A stretch of DNA of 64,000 bases from Duganella dendranthematis (GTDB lineage: Bacteria > Pseudomonadota > Gammaproteobacteria > Burkholderiales > Burkholderiaceae_D), in the NCBI RefSeq assembly GCF_012849375.1, contig NZ_CP051684.1, positions 3,224,001 to 3,288,000 of the forward strand. The letters are read 5' to 3'. The notes under the pieces are model-generated. The model did not search any database. It was not told the DNA's origin and was given only the letters and a program-made list of their open reading frames with translations. This document shows, piece by piece, positions 35,125-43,841 of this stretch. The first letter of the stretch is position 1. Each line of letters opens with the position of its first letter. Position numbers and translations under genes: made by a program.

Positions 35125-36076
35125 GTGCGTACTCCATCAGTATCGCAGCAGTGCAGGCAACGGCCAGCCACAGCGCCGTGGTACGGGCCACCAGTTGCCA
35201 GGCGCGGTTGATGTCCGCGCCGACTGCGGGCGGACCGTCGCCCAGCGTCGGACGGTGTTCAAGTTCGCCGTGATAAATCGCCGCACCGCCCAGCTGCACG
35301 CCCAGCGCGCCGGCGCCGCTGGACATCACCGGGCCGGCGTTCGGGCTATCCCAGGTCGGCGCTTGCGCGCGCCAGCACTGCCATGCGCGGCGCTTGCCTT
35401 GCAGACCAGGCGCCAGCAGCACATAAGATAGTGCCGTCAAGCGCGCGGGAATGTAATTGAGTGCATCGTCGATGCGCGCGGCGGCGCAGCCGAATTGCAG
35501 GAAGCGCGGCGTGCGATAGCCCCACATCGCATCCAGCGTATTCGCCATGCGGAACAGCACCGCGCCCGGACCGCCGGCGACGATAAACCAGAACAGCGTG
35601 CCGAATACGGCGTCGTTGCCGTTCTCCAGTAGCGATTCGGCGCTGGCCTTGGTCAGTTCCACTTCGCTGGCGCTGGTGGTATCGCGGCTGACAATGTAGG
35701 AGGTGAGACGGCGCGCATTCGGCAGGTCGTGCCGCGCCAGCGCGTCGGCGATTGGCAGATTATGGTCGCGCAGGCTGCGCATGCCGAGGCAGAAGTAGAG
35801 CATCATGACGTGAGCGGCGGCTTGCGCCGGCGGCAGGGCAATCACCCACACCAGCAGCGCGGCCAGTGCGGTGAGCGGCAGCACGGCCAGCATCCAGGCC
35901 AGTACGCCGCGCGCGAAGCGCTGGTCGTTTTTGTTCAGGCGGCGCTCCAGCGCGATGGCCCAATTGCCGAAACCAACCAGCGGATGCCAGCGGCGCACTT
36001 CGCCCCACCATAAATCCAGTAGCACGCCCACCACCATCAACAGCGCGATGGTGGAAAAACTCAATCCACTCAGCAC
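35117..36076 (-). CDS. cbiB: Adenosylcobinamide-phosphate synthase
   Basis: 319 residues from a GTG start at 36076, chosen because AAAAGGA lies five bases upstream and the hydrophobic N-terminus begins there. Several membrane helices. Family motifs HPLVGFGNWAIALERRLN, IVSRDTTSASEVELTKA and ENGNDAVFGTLFWF are clear. It joins adenosylcobyric acid to aminopropanol phosphate in the inner membrane. The ribosome binding site lies inside the cobU 3' end. Confidence 0.93.
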   Translation of the reverse strand: MLSGLSFSTIALLMVVGVLLDLWWGEVRRWHPLVGFGNWAIALERRLNKNDQRFARGVLAWMLAVLPLTALAALLVWVIALPPAQAAAHVMMLYFCLGMRSLRDHNLPIADALARHDLPNARRLTSYIVSRDTTSASEVELTKASAESLLENGNDAVFGTLFWFIVAGGPGAVLFRMANTLDAMWGYRTPRFLQFGCAAARIDDALNYIPARLTALSYVLLAPGLQGKRRAWQCWRAQAPTWDSPNAGPVMSSGAGALGVQLGGAAIYHGELEHRPTLGDGPPAVGADINRAWQLVARTTALWLAVACTAAILMEYAHA

Positions 36077-36078
36077 AG

Positions 36079-36627
36079 TTATCCTTTTAAGACCAGCGGC
36101 AGGCCGGCGGCGACGAACACCGCGCGGTCGCAGATGGCGGCGACGGACTGGTTCAGGCGACCCTGCTCGTCCATGAAGCAGCGCGACACGGCGCCCATCG
36201 GCATGATGCCCAGGCCAACTTCGTTCGACACCAGCACCACGTCGCTGGCGCACTTGGTCAGCGCGCTGGCCAGCATGTCCTGCTGTTCGTGGAACAGGGC
36301 GGGCAGCGCGATCGCGCCGACGTCCGGATATTCCTGGCCGCCGCTGAACAGCAGGTTGCTGAGCCAGAGCGTCAGGCAATCCACCATGATCAGCCGTTCC
36401 GGCGAGGACCAGCGCAGCAGCTGGTTGCCGAGTGCCAGCGGCTCTTCGACGGTGATCCATTCGGCGGGACGGCCGGCGCGGTGGTGCGCGATGCGCGACG
36501 CCATTTCGCTATCGCCTGCGGTGGCGGTGGCGATGTAAACCACTTCCTTGCCCGATTCGGCGGCCAGGCGCTCTGCGTAGGCGCTTTTGCCCGAGCGCGC
36601 ACCGCCCAGAACCAGTGTACGTGTCAT
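36079..36627 (-). CDS. cobU: Adenosylcobinamide kinase / guanylyltransferase
   Basis: 182 residues, full length. The P-loop is LVLGGARSGKSAYAERLA, followed by AHHRAGRPAEWITVEEPLAL with the GMP-accepting His region, and VLVSNEVGLGIMPM. Activates cobinamide phosphate to GDP-cobinamide. Overlaps the cobB stop by four bases, with AGGAG in the cobB tail. Confidence 0.95.
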   Translation of the reverse strand: MTRTLVLGGARSGKSAYAERLAAESGKEVVYIATATAGDSEMASRIAHHRAGRPAEWITVEEPLALGNQLLRWSSPERLIMVDCLTLWLSNLLFSGGQEYPDVGAIALPALFHEQQDMLASALTKCASDVVLVSNEVGLGIMPMGAVSRCFMDEQGRLNQSVAAICDRAVFVAAGLPLVLKG

Positions 36628-37913
36628 GTCTCACTCCTCAAGAACAAGGCGGCGACTGCCGCCGGATTGGATGGGAAATAGGCGTGGAAATACGAAGCCG
36701 TCAGCGATCCAACGCGATACCAGGCTTCGCCCTGTATAGCGGAGGGATGTTTGACAGTGTACGCCGCTGGCTCCACTTTGGTCTCCAGTTTGGAGTAGTG
36801 AAAAGTGTGACCGCGCAGGACGCCCTGTGGCGTCGGCAGGCCTTGCGATCCGAGACCGGCCAAACGTGGCTGCATTGCCACAGCGCCGGGCAGCAGGCCG
36901 GCCATATTCCATACTGCGCCGGCTTGGTCGGCCAGCGTATCGGCCAGCGCCATCATGCCGCCGCATTCGGCGACGATGGGCGTGCCGGCTGCATGGGCGG
37001 CGCGGATCGAGGCCTGCCATGCGGCGGCTTGCGACAGCTGTTCCGCATGTAATTCAGGATAACCGCCGGGCAGATAAACCGCATCGGCTTGCGCCGGCAC
37101 CGGCTCGTTGGCCAGCGGCGAGAAGAAGGTCAGCGTCGCGCCGAGCGCGCGCAGCATGTCGACATTGGCCGGATACAGGAACATGAAAGCCGCATCACGC
37201 GCGATGGCGACGGTTTTGCCGGCCAGCGTTGCAGGCAGCGCTTCGCCGGCGGGCGCCGGGGCGATGTCCACCTCACGCAGCTGGTTCCACGCGGTTTCGT
37301 CAAACGCCAGTTGGTCGGCCAGGTTGTCCAGTAATTGGTCGATATCATTGACTTCACCTGGCAGCACCAGGCCCAGATGGCGTTCCGGCAGCGAGCGCGT
37401 TTGTTTGGGTAGCGTGGCGAACAGCGGAATGTCGCGCAGCGAGGTGGCCACCATCTTGGCGTGGCCTTCGCTGGCGATGCGGTTAGCGATCACGCCGGCC
37501 ATCTCCACTGGACCGTAGTCGCGCAGGCCGTGCACCAGCGCTCCGGCGGTTTGCGCCATCGAGCCGGCGTCGATCACCGCCATTACCGGCACGCCGAAGG
37601 CGCGCGCCAGGTCGGCGGAAGAGGGCGTGCCGTCATATAAACCCATGACGCCTTCGATCAGGATCACGTCTGCCTCAACGGCTGCTTGCGACAGCTGCTG
37701 GCTGCACAGTTCCTGGCCAACCATCCACAGGTCGAGCGAACGCACCGGTGCGCCGCTGGCGCGTTCCAGCAGCATCGGGTCGATGAAATCCGGGCCGCAT
37801 TTGAACACGCGTACGCGCTTGCCTAGCCGGACCAGCTTGCGCGCCAGTGCGGCCGTGACGGTGGTCTTGCCTTGTCCCGAAGAGACGGCGGCGATCAGCA
37901 GTGCCTTTACCAT
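36624..37913 (-). CDS. cobB: Cobyrinic acid a,c-diamide synthase
   Basis: 429 residues. P-loop AAVSSGQGKTTVTAALARKL, then VFKCGPDFIDPM, and a C-terminal glutamine amidotransferase domain with Cys in VAECGGMMALAD and a His in SYFHAYFPS. Amidates the a and c side chains of (hydrogeno)cobyrinate. Called cbiA in the anaerobic nomenclature. Overlaps cobO by seven bases. Confidence 0.93.
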   Translation of the reverse strand: MVKALLIAAVSSGQGKTTVTAALARKLVRLGKRVRVFKCGPDFIDPMLLERASGAPVRSLDLWMVGQELCSQQLSQAAVEADVILIEGVMGLYDGTPSSADLARAFGVPVMAVIDAGSMAQTAGALVHGLRDYGPVEMAGVIANRIASEGHAKMVATSLRDIPLFATLPKQTRSLPERHLGLVLPGEVNDIDQLLDNLADQLAFDETAWNQLREVDIAPAPAGEALPATLAGKTVAIARDAAFMFLYPANVDMLRALGATLTFFSPLANEPVPAQADAVYLPGGYPELHAEQLSQAAAWQASIRAAHAAGTPIVAECGGMMALADTLADQAGAVWNMAGLLPGAVAMQPRLAGLGSQGLPTPQGVLRGHTFHYSKLETKVEPAAYTVKHPSAIQGEAWYRVGSLTASYFHAYFPSNPAAVAALFLRSET

Positions 37914-38512
37914 TCGGTCCCCGCCTGCGCGCCGATGCCTGCCTTGAAGGCGTGCTTCACCACTGCCATTTCGGTGACGGTGTCGGCGATCTCGATGAGT
38001 TCCGGTGGCGCGCCACGGCCGGTGATGACCACGTGCTGTAATGCTGGACGCGCCAGCAGGTCGTTGATGACGGTATCGACGTCCAGGTATTTGTATTTGA
38101 GGGCGATGTTCAGCTCATCGAACACCACCAGGCCGATTTCGGGATCGGCGAGGAATAGTTTCGCCTGTTCCCACGCCAGCAGCGCCTTGTCGATATCGCG
38201 TTCGCGGTTCTGCGTCTCCCAGGTGTAGCCTTCGCCCATGGCGTGAAAGCTGATCTCCTCCGGGAAGCGGCGCAGGAAGCGTTCCTCGCCAGTCTGCAAA
38301 GCGCCTTTGATGAACTGCACCACGCCGACCTTCATGCCGTGGCCCATGGCGCGGATGGCCATGCCGAAGGCGCTGGAGCTTTTTCCCTTGCCGTTGCCGG
38401 TGTTGACGATGATGATGCCGATCTGTTTGTCGGCGGCGGCGATTTTGGCGTCGATGATCGCCTTCTTGCGTTCCATGCGCACGCGATGGCGTTCGTTGAT
38501 GTCGTCGCTCAT
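37907..38512 (-). CDS. cobO: Cob(I)alamin / cobyrinate a,c-diamide adenosyltransferase
   Basis: 201 residues, CobA/CobO/BtuR type. The unusual P-loop GNGKGKSSSAFGMAIRAMGH is followed by VGVVQFIKG and VVFDELNIALKY. It attaches the adenosyl upper ligand from ATP to Co(I) corrinoids, for both synthesis and salvage. Overlaps btuD by four bases. Confidence 0.95.
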   Translation of the reverse strand: MSDDINERHRVRMERKKAIIDAKIAAADKQIGIIIVNTGNGKGKSSSAFGMAIRAMGHGMKVGVVQFIKGALQTGEERFLRRFPEEISFHAMGEGYTWETQNRERDIDKALLAWEQAKLFLADPEIGLVVFDELNIALKYKYLDVDTVINDLLARPALQHVVITGRGAPPELIEIADTVTEMAVVKHAFKAGIGAQAGTEW

Positions 38513-39285
38513 TGGGTTTCCTCTTTGGGGATGAATATCGTGCGCTTGCCGTGCTGGATAGCTTCGATAGGGTGGCCGAGATAGTCGCCGAGCAGGCCGG
38601 CCTGCATCACATCTTCTCGTGTGCCGGACAGCCAGCGGCCGTCACCCTTCAGCAGCAGCGCGTGGGTGGAAACGCTGTGCGCCAGCGTCAGGTCATGACC
38701 GATCATGACGGCGGTCTTGCCTTGTTCGCGGCACAGGCGCGCGAGGATGCTCATTACGCTGACCTGGTGCGCCAGATCGAGCGCGTTGGCCGGTTCGTCC
38801 AGCAGCAGCAGCGGCGTGTCCTGCGCCAGCATGGCGGCAATCGCTACCCGCTGGCGTTCGCCGCCGGACAGCGTACGCACGTCGCGCGACTTCAGTTCGG
38901 CAACTTCCATCGCTTCCAGCGATTGGATGGCGATGGCGTGATCGTCGCTATCTTCCCAGTAGCGGTTGCCGTGATACGGATGGCGCGCCGACAATACAGT
39001 TTCGATCACGCTGTAGGAAAAGGCGTCGCTGCGGCTCTGCGCCAGGAAGGCGCGCTGGCGCGCTAGTTCTTCCAGCGGCCATTCGGCCAGCGGACGGCCG
39101 TTTAGCGACACGTGACCGGCTTCCGGCGGACGCAGCCCCGCCAGCGCGCGCATCAAGGTGCTCTTGCCGGCGCCATTGCGGCCGATAATGCTCCAGCATT
39201 CGCCTTCGCGCACCTGCCAGTCGAGATCCTTGACCAGCTGGCGCTGGCCGGCGCTCAGTGAAAGTTGGTGGGTGCTGATCATCAT
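38509..39285 (-). CDS. btuD: ABC transporter ATPase, BtuD/FecE-like
   Basis: 258 residues. Walker A is IIGRNGAGKSTLMRALAG, signature TLSGGERQRVAIAAML, Walker B LLLLDEPANALD and the switch His is in MIGHDLTLAHS. Two ATGs in tandem (39285, 39282); the first overlaps the permease stop. Drives corrinoid import with the neighbouring permease and BtuF-like protein. Confidence 0.9.
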   Translation of the reverse strand: MMISTHQLSLSAGQRQLVKDLDWQVREGECWSIIGRNGAGKSTLMRALAGLRPPEAGHVSLNGRPLAEWPLEELARQRAFLAQSRSDAFSYSVIETVLSARHPYHGNRYWEDSDDHAIAIQSLEAMEVAELKSRDVRTLSGGERQRVAIAAMLAQDTPLLLLDEPANALDLAHQVSVMSILARLCREQGKTAVMIGHDLTLAHSVSTHALLLKGDGRWLSGTREDVMQAGLLGDYLGHPIEAIQHGKRTIFIPKEETQ

Positions 39286-40304
39286 TTGCGCAGGCGGTGC
39301 AGTTGGTACAGGAACACCGGCGCGCCGATCAGCGCGGTCACCACGCCGACCGGCAGCTGCTGCGGCGCGATGGCGGTGCGGGCCAAGGTATCGGCCAGCA
39401 TCAGGAAGGTGCCGCCGCCGATGGTGGCGGCCGGGATCAATATGCGGTGATCGGGACCGACCGCAAAGCGGCAGGCGTGCGGCACGATCAGGCCAACGAA
39501 GCCGATGCTGCCGGCGCTGGTGACGGCGCTGGCGGTCAGTAGGCCGGAGACGAAGAACAGGCCTTTGCGCAGCGCGCCGACGCGGATGCCCAGCGTGGCG
39601 GCGGCTTCCGCGTGCAGCGCCATCACGTTCATGGCGCGCGCGTTGCGCAGGGCGAAGGCCAGGGAGGCGATCAGCACCACCCATGGCATCCAGCGCATCT
39701 GCGTGCCAGACAGGTCGCCGATGATCCAGAACACCATGCCGCGCAGGCGGCTCTCCGGCGCGATGGACAGCATCAGCGTCACCATCGCCATGCAGGCGGA
39801 GGACAGAATCGCGCCGGTCAACAGCAGCAGCGCGGTGCCGCCTTCCGCCGCCGTGCCGCCGCGCAGGTCGCGCCGGGCCAGCACATACAGCATCATCGAG
39901 ACGGCGACGGCGCCGCCGAATGCGGCGGCATCCACCATCCAGGCGGCGCACATGAACAGCAGCGCGGCCAGCGCGCCGACCGAGGCGCCGGCGGACAAGC
40001 CAAGGACATAGGGATCGGCCAGCGGGTTGCGCAACAGCGCCTGCATCATCGCGCCGGCCAGCGAGAGCGCGGCGCCGGTGACGAAAGCGGACACCGCGCG
40101 GCTAAGGCGCAGGTCGAGCAGCGTGGCCGCCAGCGAGGCGGTCTGGCCATGCAGCAGCTCATTGAGCGCTGCGGGAATATCGGAAAACGGAATAGGGACC
40201 GAACCGGTCATGCCCGAAAAAATCAGGCCGGCAAACGCGAACAGCAGCAGGCCGGCCATGGTGATGGCGGCGCGCTGTTGCAGATTGCGGGAGAAAGAAT
40301 GCAT
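39282..40304 (-). CDS. btuC: ABC transporter permease, BtuC/FecCD family
   Basis: 340 residues, about ten helices. LRLSRAVSAFVTGAALSLAG and LLRNPLADPYVLGLSAGAS are the FecCD/BtuC signature, with GLIVPHACRFAVGPDHR near the C-terminus. Imports siderophores, heme or B12; context says corrinoid. 57 bases after btuB with no obvious terminator between. Confidence 0.9.
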   Translation of the reverse strand: MHSFSRNLQQRAAITMAGLLLFAFAGLIFSGMTGSVPIPFSDIPAALNELLHGQTASLAATLLDLRLSRAVSAFVTGAALSLAGAMMQALLRNPLADPYVLGLSAGASVGALAALLFMCAAWMVDAAAFGGAVAVSMMLYVLARRDLRGGTAAEGGTALLLLTGAILSSACMAMVTLMLSIAPESRLRGMVFWIIGDLSGTQMRWMPWVVLIASLAFALRNARAMNVMALHAEAAATLGIRVGALRKGLFFVSGLLTASAVTSAGSIGFVGLIVPHACRFAVGPDHRILIPAATIGGGTFLMLADTLARTAIAPQQLPVGVVTALIGAPVFLYQLHRLRK

Positions 40305-40361
40305 GCACTGCTTTCAAAAAGAACTGCCGGGACGGGAATTCAACCCCGGCAGGTTACACCA

Positions 40362-42218
40362 TTATTTGTAGCCGTAACGCAGTCCGGCAAACACCTTGGA
40401 ACCCGGTGTGACGTAGAAGCGCGCCAGATCGTATTGCTTGTCGCCGATGTTGTTCCAGCGGACCAGCGCCGACCAGTCACGCGTGAAGCTGTAGGTGGCG
40501 TACAGATTCACCAGACCGTAGCCGCCCAGGCGATTCTTGTTGGCCGCATCGTCAAAGCGGTCGCCGGAGAATTCCAGCTCCACGCCGGTCTTCAGCGCGC
40601 CGATGCTGTAGTCGGCGGTCACGTTGCCGTGCTTTTTGGCGCGACGCGCCAGGCGCTTGCCGCTGGTCTCGTCCTTTGGATCTTGCAGGTCAAGGTTGGC
40701 GGCCAGGTTGACGCCCGCCACGCGGGTCGCGCCGGCGATGGTCACGCCTTCCAGCAGCGCCTCGTTGACGTTGTAGACGCAGCTGGATTTGTAGCCGGCG
40801 TAGGGGCAAGGTGTGGTGCTGACCAGCAGGTCGGTCAACCGGTTGTGATAGTAGCTGGCGCTGACTGCATTGACGCCGTCATCCCAGCGCAGGCCGAGTT
40901 CCGCATTCTTGCCCTGTTCCGGCTTGTTGGCTGGATTGCCGTAGCCCGAGTAATACAACTCGTTGTAGGTCGGCGCGCGGAAGCTGGTGCCGTAGCTGGC
41001 GGTGGCGCGCAGCTGCGAGGTGATGTCGTAGCCGTAGCCGATCGAGCCGGTGTTTTTCGAGCCGTACACCGAGTTATCGCGGCGGATGCTGGCGTTCAGC
41101 AGGCTGGCGCCACGGCGCGCGTTGTAGGAAGCGGCCCACGCGTTGGTGGTGCGGTCGCGGTTCAGCGCAGTGTCGCCGTTGGTCGATACTTCTTCCTTGC
41201 GGTGATCGTACAGCAGTTGCAGCACGTCGGCGCCGATGCGCACGTCGTTTTGCAGCGTGATGTCGGTCTGCTTGGTGTCGATGCGCGAGTAACCGGCTGC
41301 GGCGGCGCTGCTCCAGTTTTGGCCCTTGTCCCGGCTTTCCGAATATTGCAGCAGGGTGTCGACGTTCGGCAGGAACTTGGCCTTGCCATAGACGGCGGCG
41401 GTTTCCAATTCTGCCTTGCTGCGCACATCGTAGGCGGAAGCGCCGCTGTCGTACTGCGATTCGAGTTTGCTGTGCAAGAACAGCGCGCCGGTTTCGTAGC
41501 CTGGGGCGATCTGCACGCCGAACTGGCCGGAAACGTTTTCCTTGTCGTAGCCGTCGCGGTCCGCGTTGTACGAGGTGATGCCTGGACGCGTGGCCGAGAA
41601 GCCGTCCGATTTTTCCTTACCCGCGCTGATGGCGTAGGTGAAGCTATGCTCACCGCCGGTGGCGCCGGACAGCGTGGCGTCGGCTTCGCGCGTCTTGTCG
41701 CTGCCGTAGCCTGCGAAGGCCGTCAGTGTCGGCGCGCCTTGGCCTTTCTTGGTGAAGATCTGGATCACGCCGCCGATGGCGTCGGCGCCGTACAGGGAGC
41801 TCAGTGGGCCGTAGACGATTTCGATATGGTCGATGGCGGTCAGCGGAATCGCGCTCCAGTTAGCGGCGCCGGTGGTCGAGGAGCCGATACGCACGCCGTC
41901 GACCAGTACGATGTTCTGATTGCTGTTGGCGCCGCGGATGTAGACGCTGGATGCGGTGCCGGCCCCGCCGTTGCGGGCGATCTCGATGCCGCGCTGGCGT
42001 TGCAGCAGGTCGACGATAGAACCGGCGCCGGCTGCGGCGATCTGCTCAGGGCCGATGGTGATGGTGTCGCTGATGACGTTGGCCAGCGGCTGTGGCGTGC
42101 GGGTGGCGGTGACGACAACGGCGTCGGTGGCGGTAACTGGTTCAGCGTGCGCATAGCAGGCGGCCATGGCGAATGCCAGCGACGTCAGGGTCGCAGGACG
42201 GGAAATACGAAGGGTCAT
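40362..42218 (-). CDS. btuB: TonB-dependent cobalamin outer-membrane receptor
   Basis: 618 residues, close to E. coli BtuB (614). A signal peptide ending YAHA is followed by a TonB-box-like DAVVVTATRTP, a plug domain (IEIARNGGAGTASSVYIRG, VLVDGVRIG, IVYGPLSSLYGADAIGGVI) and a 22-strand barrel ending in GLRYGYK. The long open frame upstream of 42218 is riboswitch sequence, not protein. It lies directly behind a cobalamin riboswitch, which is strong support for the substrate. Confidence 0.95.
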   Translation of the reverse strand: MTLRISRPATLTSLAFAMAACYAHAEPVTATDAVVVTATRTPQPLANVISDTITIGPEQIAAAGAGSIVDLLQRQRGIEIARNGGAGTASSVYIRGANSNQNIVLVDGVRIGSSTTGAANWSAIPLTAIDHIEIVYGPLSSLYGADAIGGVIQIFTKKGQGAPTLTAFAGYGSDKTREADATLSGATGGEHSFTYAISAGKEKSDGFSATRPGITSYNADRDGYDKENVSGQFGVQIAPGYETGALFLHSKLESQYDSGASAYDVRSKAELETAAVYGKAKFLPNVDTLLQYSESRDKGQNWSSAAAAGYSRIDTKQTDITLQNDVRIGADVLQLLYDHRKEEVSTNGDTALNRDRTTNAWAASYNARRGASLLNASIRRDNSVYGSKNTGSIGYGYDITSQLRATASYGTSFRAPTYNELYYSGYGNPANKPEQGKNAELGLRWDDGVNAVSASYYHNRLTDLLVSTTPCPYAGYKSSCVYNVNEALLEGVTIAGATRVAGVNLAANLDLQDPKDETSGKRLARRAKKHGNVTADYSIGALKTGVELEFSGDRFDDAANKNRLGGYGLVNLYATYSFTRDWSALVRWNNIGDKQYDLARFYVTPGSKVFAGLRYGYK

Positions 42219-42304
42219 GATATGTTTTCTATTAATGCCAACTGGCCGACGTCCCCGTGGGCCAATTGTGAACAGAAGCGCGGCATTGACGTCGCTTCCA
42301 CCTG

Positions 42305-42502
42305 GTTTGGCCGGTATCCGGGCTGACAAGTGGCACCGCCTCACCTTCCCATGCCGTAGCACAGTGGTTGCTGGAGGAGGTTTGTCGCGCTGAACAAAGA
42401 TTGCGACACTTGTTTACCGTTGCGGGGGCAGCACACGTTAGCGTTTTTGTATCGCTTCGTGTTTCCCGTTTAACTGCGCGCCTGGACAGGCACGCGAGCA
42501 CC
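42305..42502 (-). ncRNA. Cobalamin riboswitch
   Basis: On the minus strand all core elements appear in order: GGTGC near the 5' end, TTAAACGGGAAA, GCTGCCCCCGCAACGGTAA, CCACTG, CATGGGAAGG and the B12 box GTCAGCCCGGATACCGGCC. It lies about 86 bases before btuB. A hairpin made by AATTGGCC and GGCCAGTT follows, without a T run, so control may be at translation. Expected to shut down btuB and the downstream genes when adenosylcobalamin is plentiful. Confidence 0.93.
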
Positions 42503-42513
42503 AAAACCCGGAC

Positions 42514-42519
42514 ATTATA
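42514..42519 (-). promoter_or_regulatory. -10 box of the btuB riboswitch transcript
   Basis: A perfect TATAAT whose TAA is also the cobC stop codon. Transcription would start about 7 bases later, just before the riboswitch GGTGC. No good -35 is visible at 16-18 bases. Confidence 0.5.
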
Positions 42520-43048
42520 CGGGGTTCAGGGTCAACGTGGCGCCGTAAGCAATTTGATGGGCGGCTTGCGCGGCTTGCAGCCCCATCGCCGCAGGGGGAA
42601 GTCCGGCGTGGCAGGCGCTCAGCAAACGCATGGCGCCGGCGTGGCAGATGATGATGGCCTGGGCGTGCTGGCGCTGCACGTCTCTATAGAAGGCGCTGAT
42701 CCGTTCGGCCATTTGCAGCACGCTTTCGCCGCCGCCGGGATGGTAGTGGACCATGTCGGCGGCCCAGGCGTCGATGTCGGCGCGCGGGATGCTGTCCCAT
42801 GGCTGCATCTCCCATGCGCCGAAGTGCATCTCCACCAGGCGGCTGTCGTAGTGTGGCGTGGGCGTCAGGCGCGCGGCCAGTTCGGCGCAGCGGCGCAGGG
42901 GACTTGAGTAGATAGGCAGGCCGGCTGGCAGCTGGAGCGCGGCCAGTGTCTGTTCCAGCTGGCCCGGCGCGATGGCGAGGTCGGTGCTGCCGTAGCAGAA
43001 GCCCGGCGCCACCAGCGGCTGCGGGTGGCGGACCAATATCAGCTTCAT
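42515..43048 (-). CDS. cobC: Alpha-ribazole phosphatase, histidine phosphatase family
   Basis: 177 residues. The phosphoacceptor motif is LILVRHPQP (RHP in place of the common RHG), the second conserved Arg is in YSSPLRRCAELA, the acid/base Glu in DSRLVEMHFGAWE, and the second His in IIICHAGAMRLL. Dephosphorylates the nucleotide-loop intermediate. Overlaps cobS by four bases; its stop overlaps the -10 of the btuB transcript. Confidence 0.88.
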   Translation of the reverse strand: MKLILVRHPQPLVAPGFCYGSTDLAIAPGQLEQTLAALQLPAGLPIYSSPLRRCAELAARLTPTPHYDSRLVEMHFGAWEMQPWDSIPRADIDAWAADMVHYHPGGGESVLQMAERISAFYRDVQRQHAQAIIICHAGAMRLLSACHAGLPPAAMGLQAAQAAHQIAYGATLTLNPV

Positions 43049-43827
43049 ACCGGCAGCGCGCCATGCTGGAAGCTGGCCAGCGCGCACAGGTAGAACATAA
43101 CTTCAGTGACTTGCTGGACTGCGCCGAGGCAGTCGCCCGTGTAGCCACCGATGCGGCGCACGCATTTGCGCGCCAGCCACCAGGTGGCGATGGCGGCGAC
43201 AATCACGCCGCTGACCAGCGCGGCCGGCGGCAGCCAGCGCAACTCAATGACTACCAGCGCCGCCACGATGGACGTGATGGCGGCGATCAGGAATTCGGTG
43301 CCGCGCATTTTTTGCGCCAGCGGCTTGGCCTTGCCTTCGGCGCGCGCGTAGTCGAGACGCCAGATCAGCGAGGTCGCCATCAGGCGCGAAAGGGGATGCG
43401 CCACCAGTAACGCACCGATGACGGCCAGCGGCGGCAGCATGGACAGCGTCACCAGCTTGAGGCCCAGCATGCAAATAGTGCCGATGGCGCCATACGCGCC
43501 GATGCGCGAATCCTTCATGATCTCCAGCACGCGCTCCGGCGTCATGCCGCCACCGAAGCCGTCGCACATATCGGCAAAGCCGTCTTCGTGGAAGGCACCG
43601 GTGGCATAGATGCCGACGGCGGTGGAGATGACCACCGCCACCGGGGCCGGCAGGAACCACGCAGCCACCGCGTACGCCGCGCCAGTGATCAGCGCCACCA
43701 CCAGGCCAACCAGCGGGAAATAGCGCGAGGCCTGGTTGAGCCACGCAGGATCGAAACCCACCCAGCGTGGAATCGGCAGGCGGGTAAAGAACTGCAGCGC
43801 GGTGAAGAACAGGCGTAGCTGGTGCAT
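43045..43827 (-). CDS. cobS: Adenosylcobinamide-GDP ribazoletransferase (cobalamin synthase)
   Basis: 260 residues, multi-pass. ALQFFTRLPIPRWVGF, HEDGFADMCDGFGGGMTPER (acidic Mg-binding motif) and KDSRIGAYGAIG are the CobS signatures; GGYTGDCLGAVQQ is the C-terminal motif. Catalyses the last joining step at the inner membrane. Confidence 0.95.
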   Translation of the reverse strand: MHQLRLFFTALQFFTRLPIPRWVGFDPAWLNQASRYFPLVGLVVALITGAAYAVAAWFLPAPVAVVISTAVGIYATGAFHEDGFADMCDGFGGGMTPERVLEIMKDSRIGAYGAIGTICMLGLKLVTLSMLPPLAVIGALLVAHPLSRLMATSLIWRLDYARAEGKAKPLAQKMRGTEFLIAAITSIVAALVVIELRWLPPAALVSGVIVAAIATWWLARKCVRRIGGYTGDCLGAVQQVTEVMFYLCALASFQHGALPV

Positions 43828-43841
43828 GCTGTGTATCGGCC

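Noticed and set aside
39612..42326. 904-codon open frame on the plus strand antisense to btuB and btuC
   Set aside because: It mirrors the codon positions of well-identified genes on the other strand, has low-complexity Ala/Gly/Arg composition, and is a usual artefact of high-GC DNA.
42219..42362. N-terminal extension of btuB into the upstream region
   Set aside because: This stretch is the 3' part and expression platform of the cobalamin riboswitch; a normal signal peptide starts at 42218.
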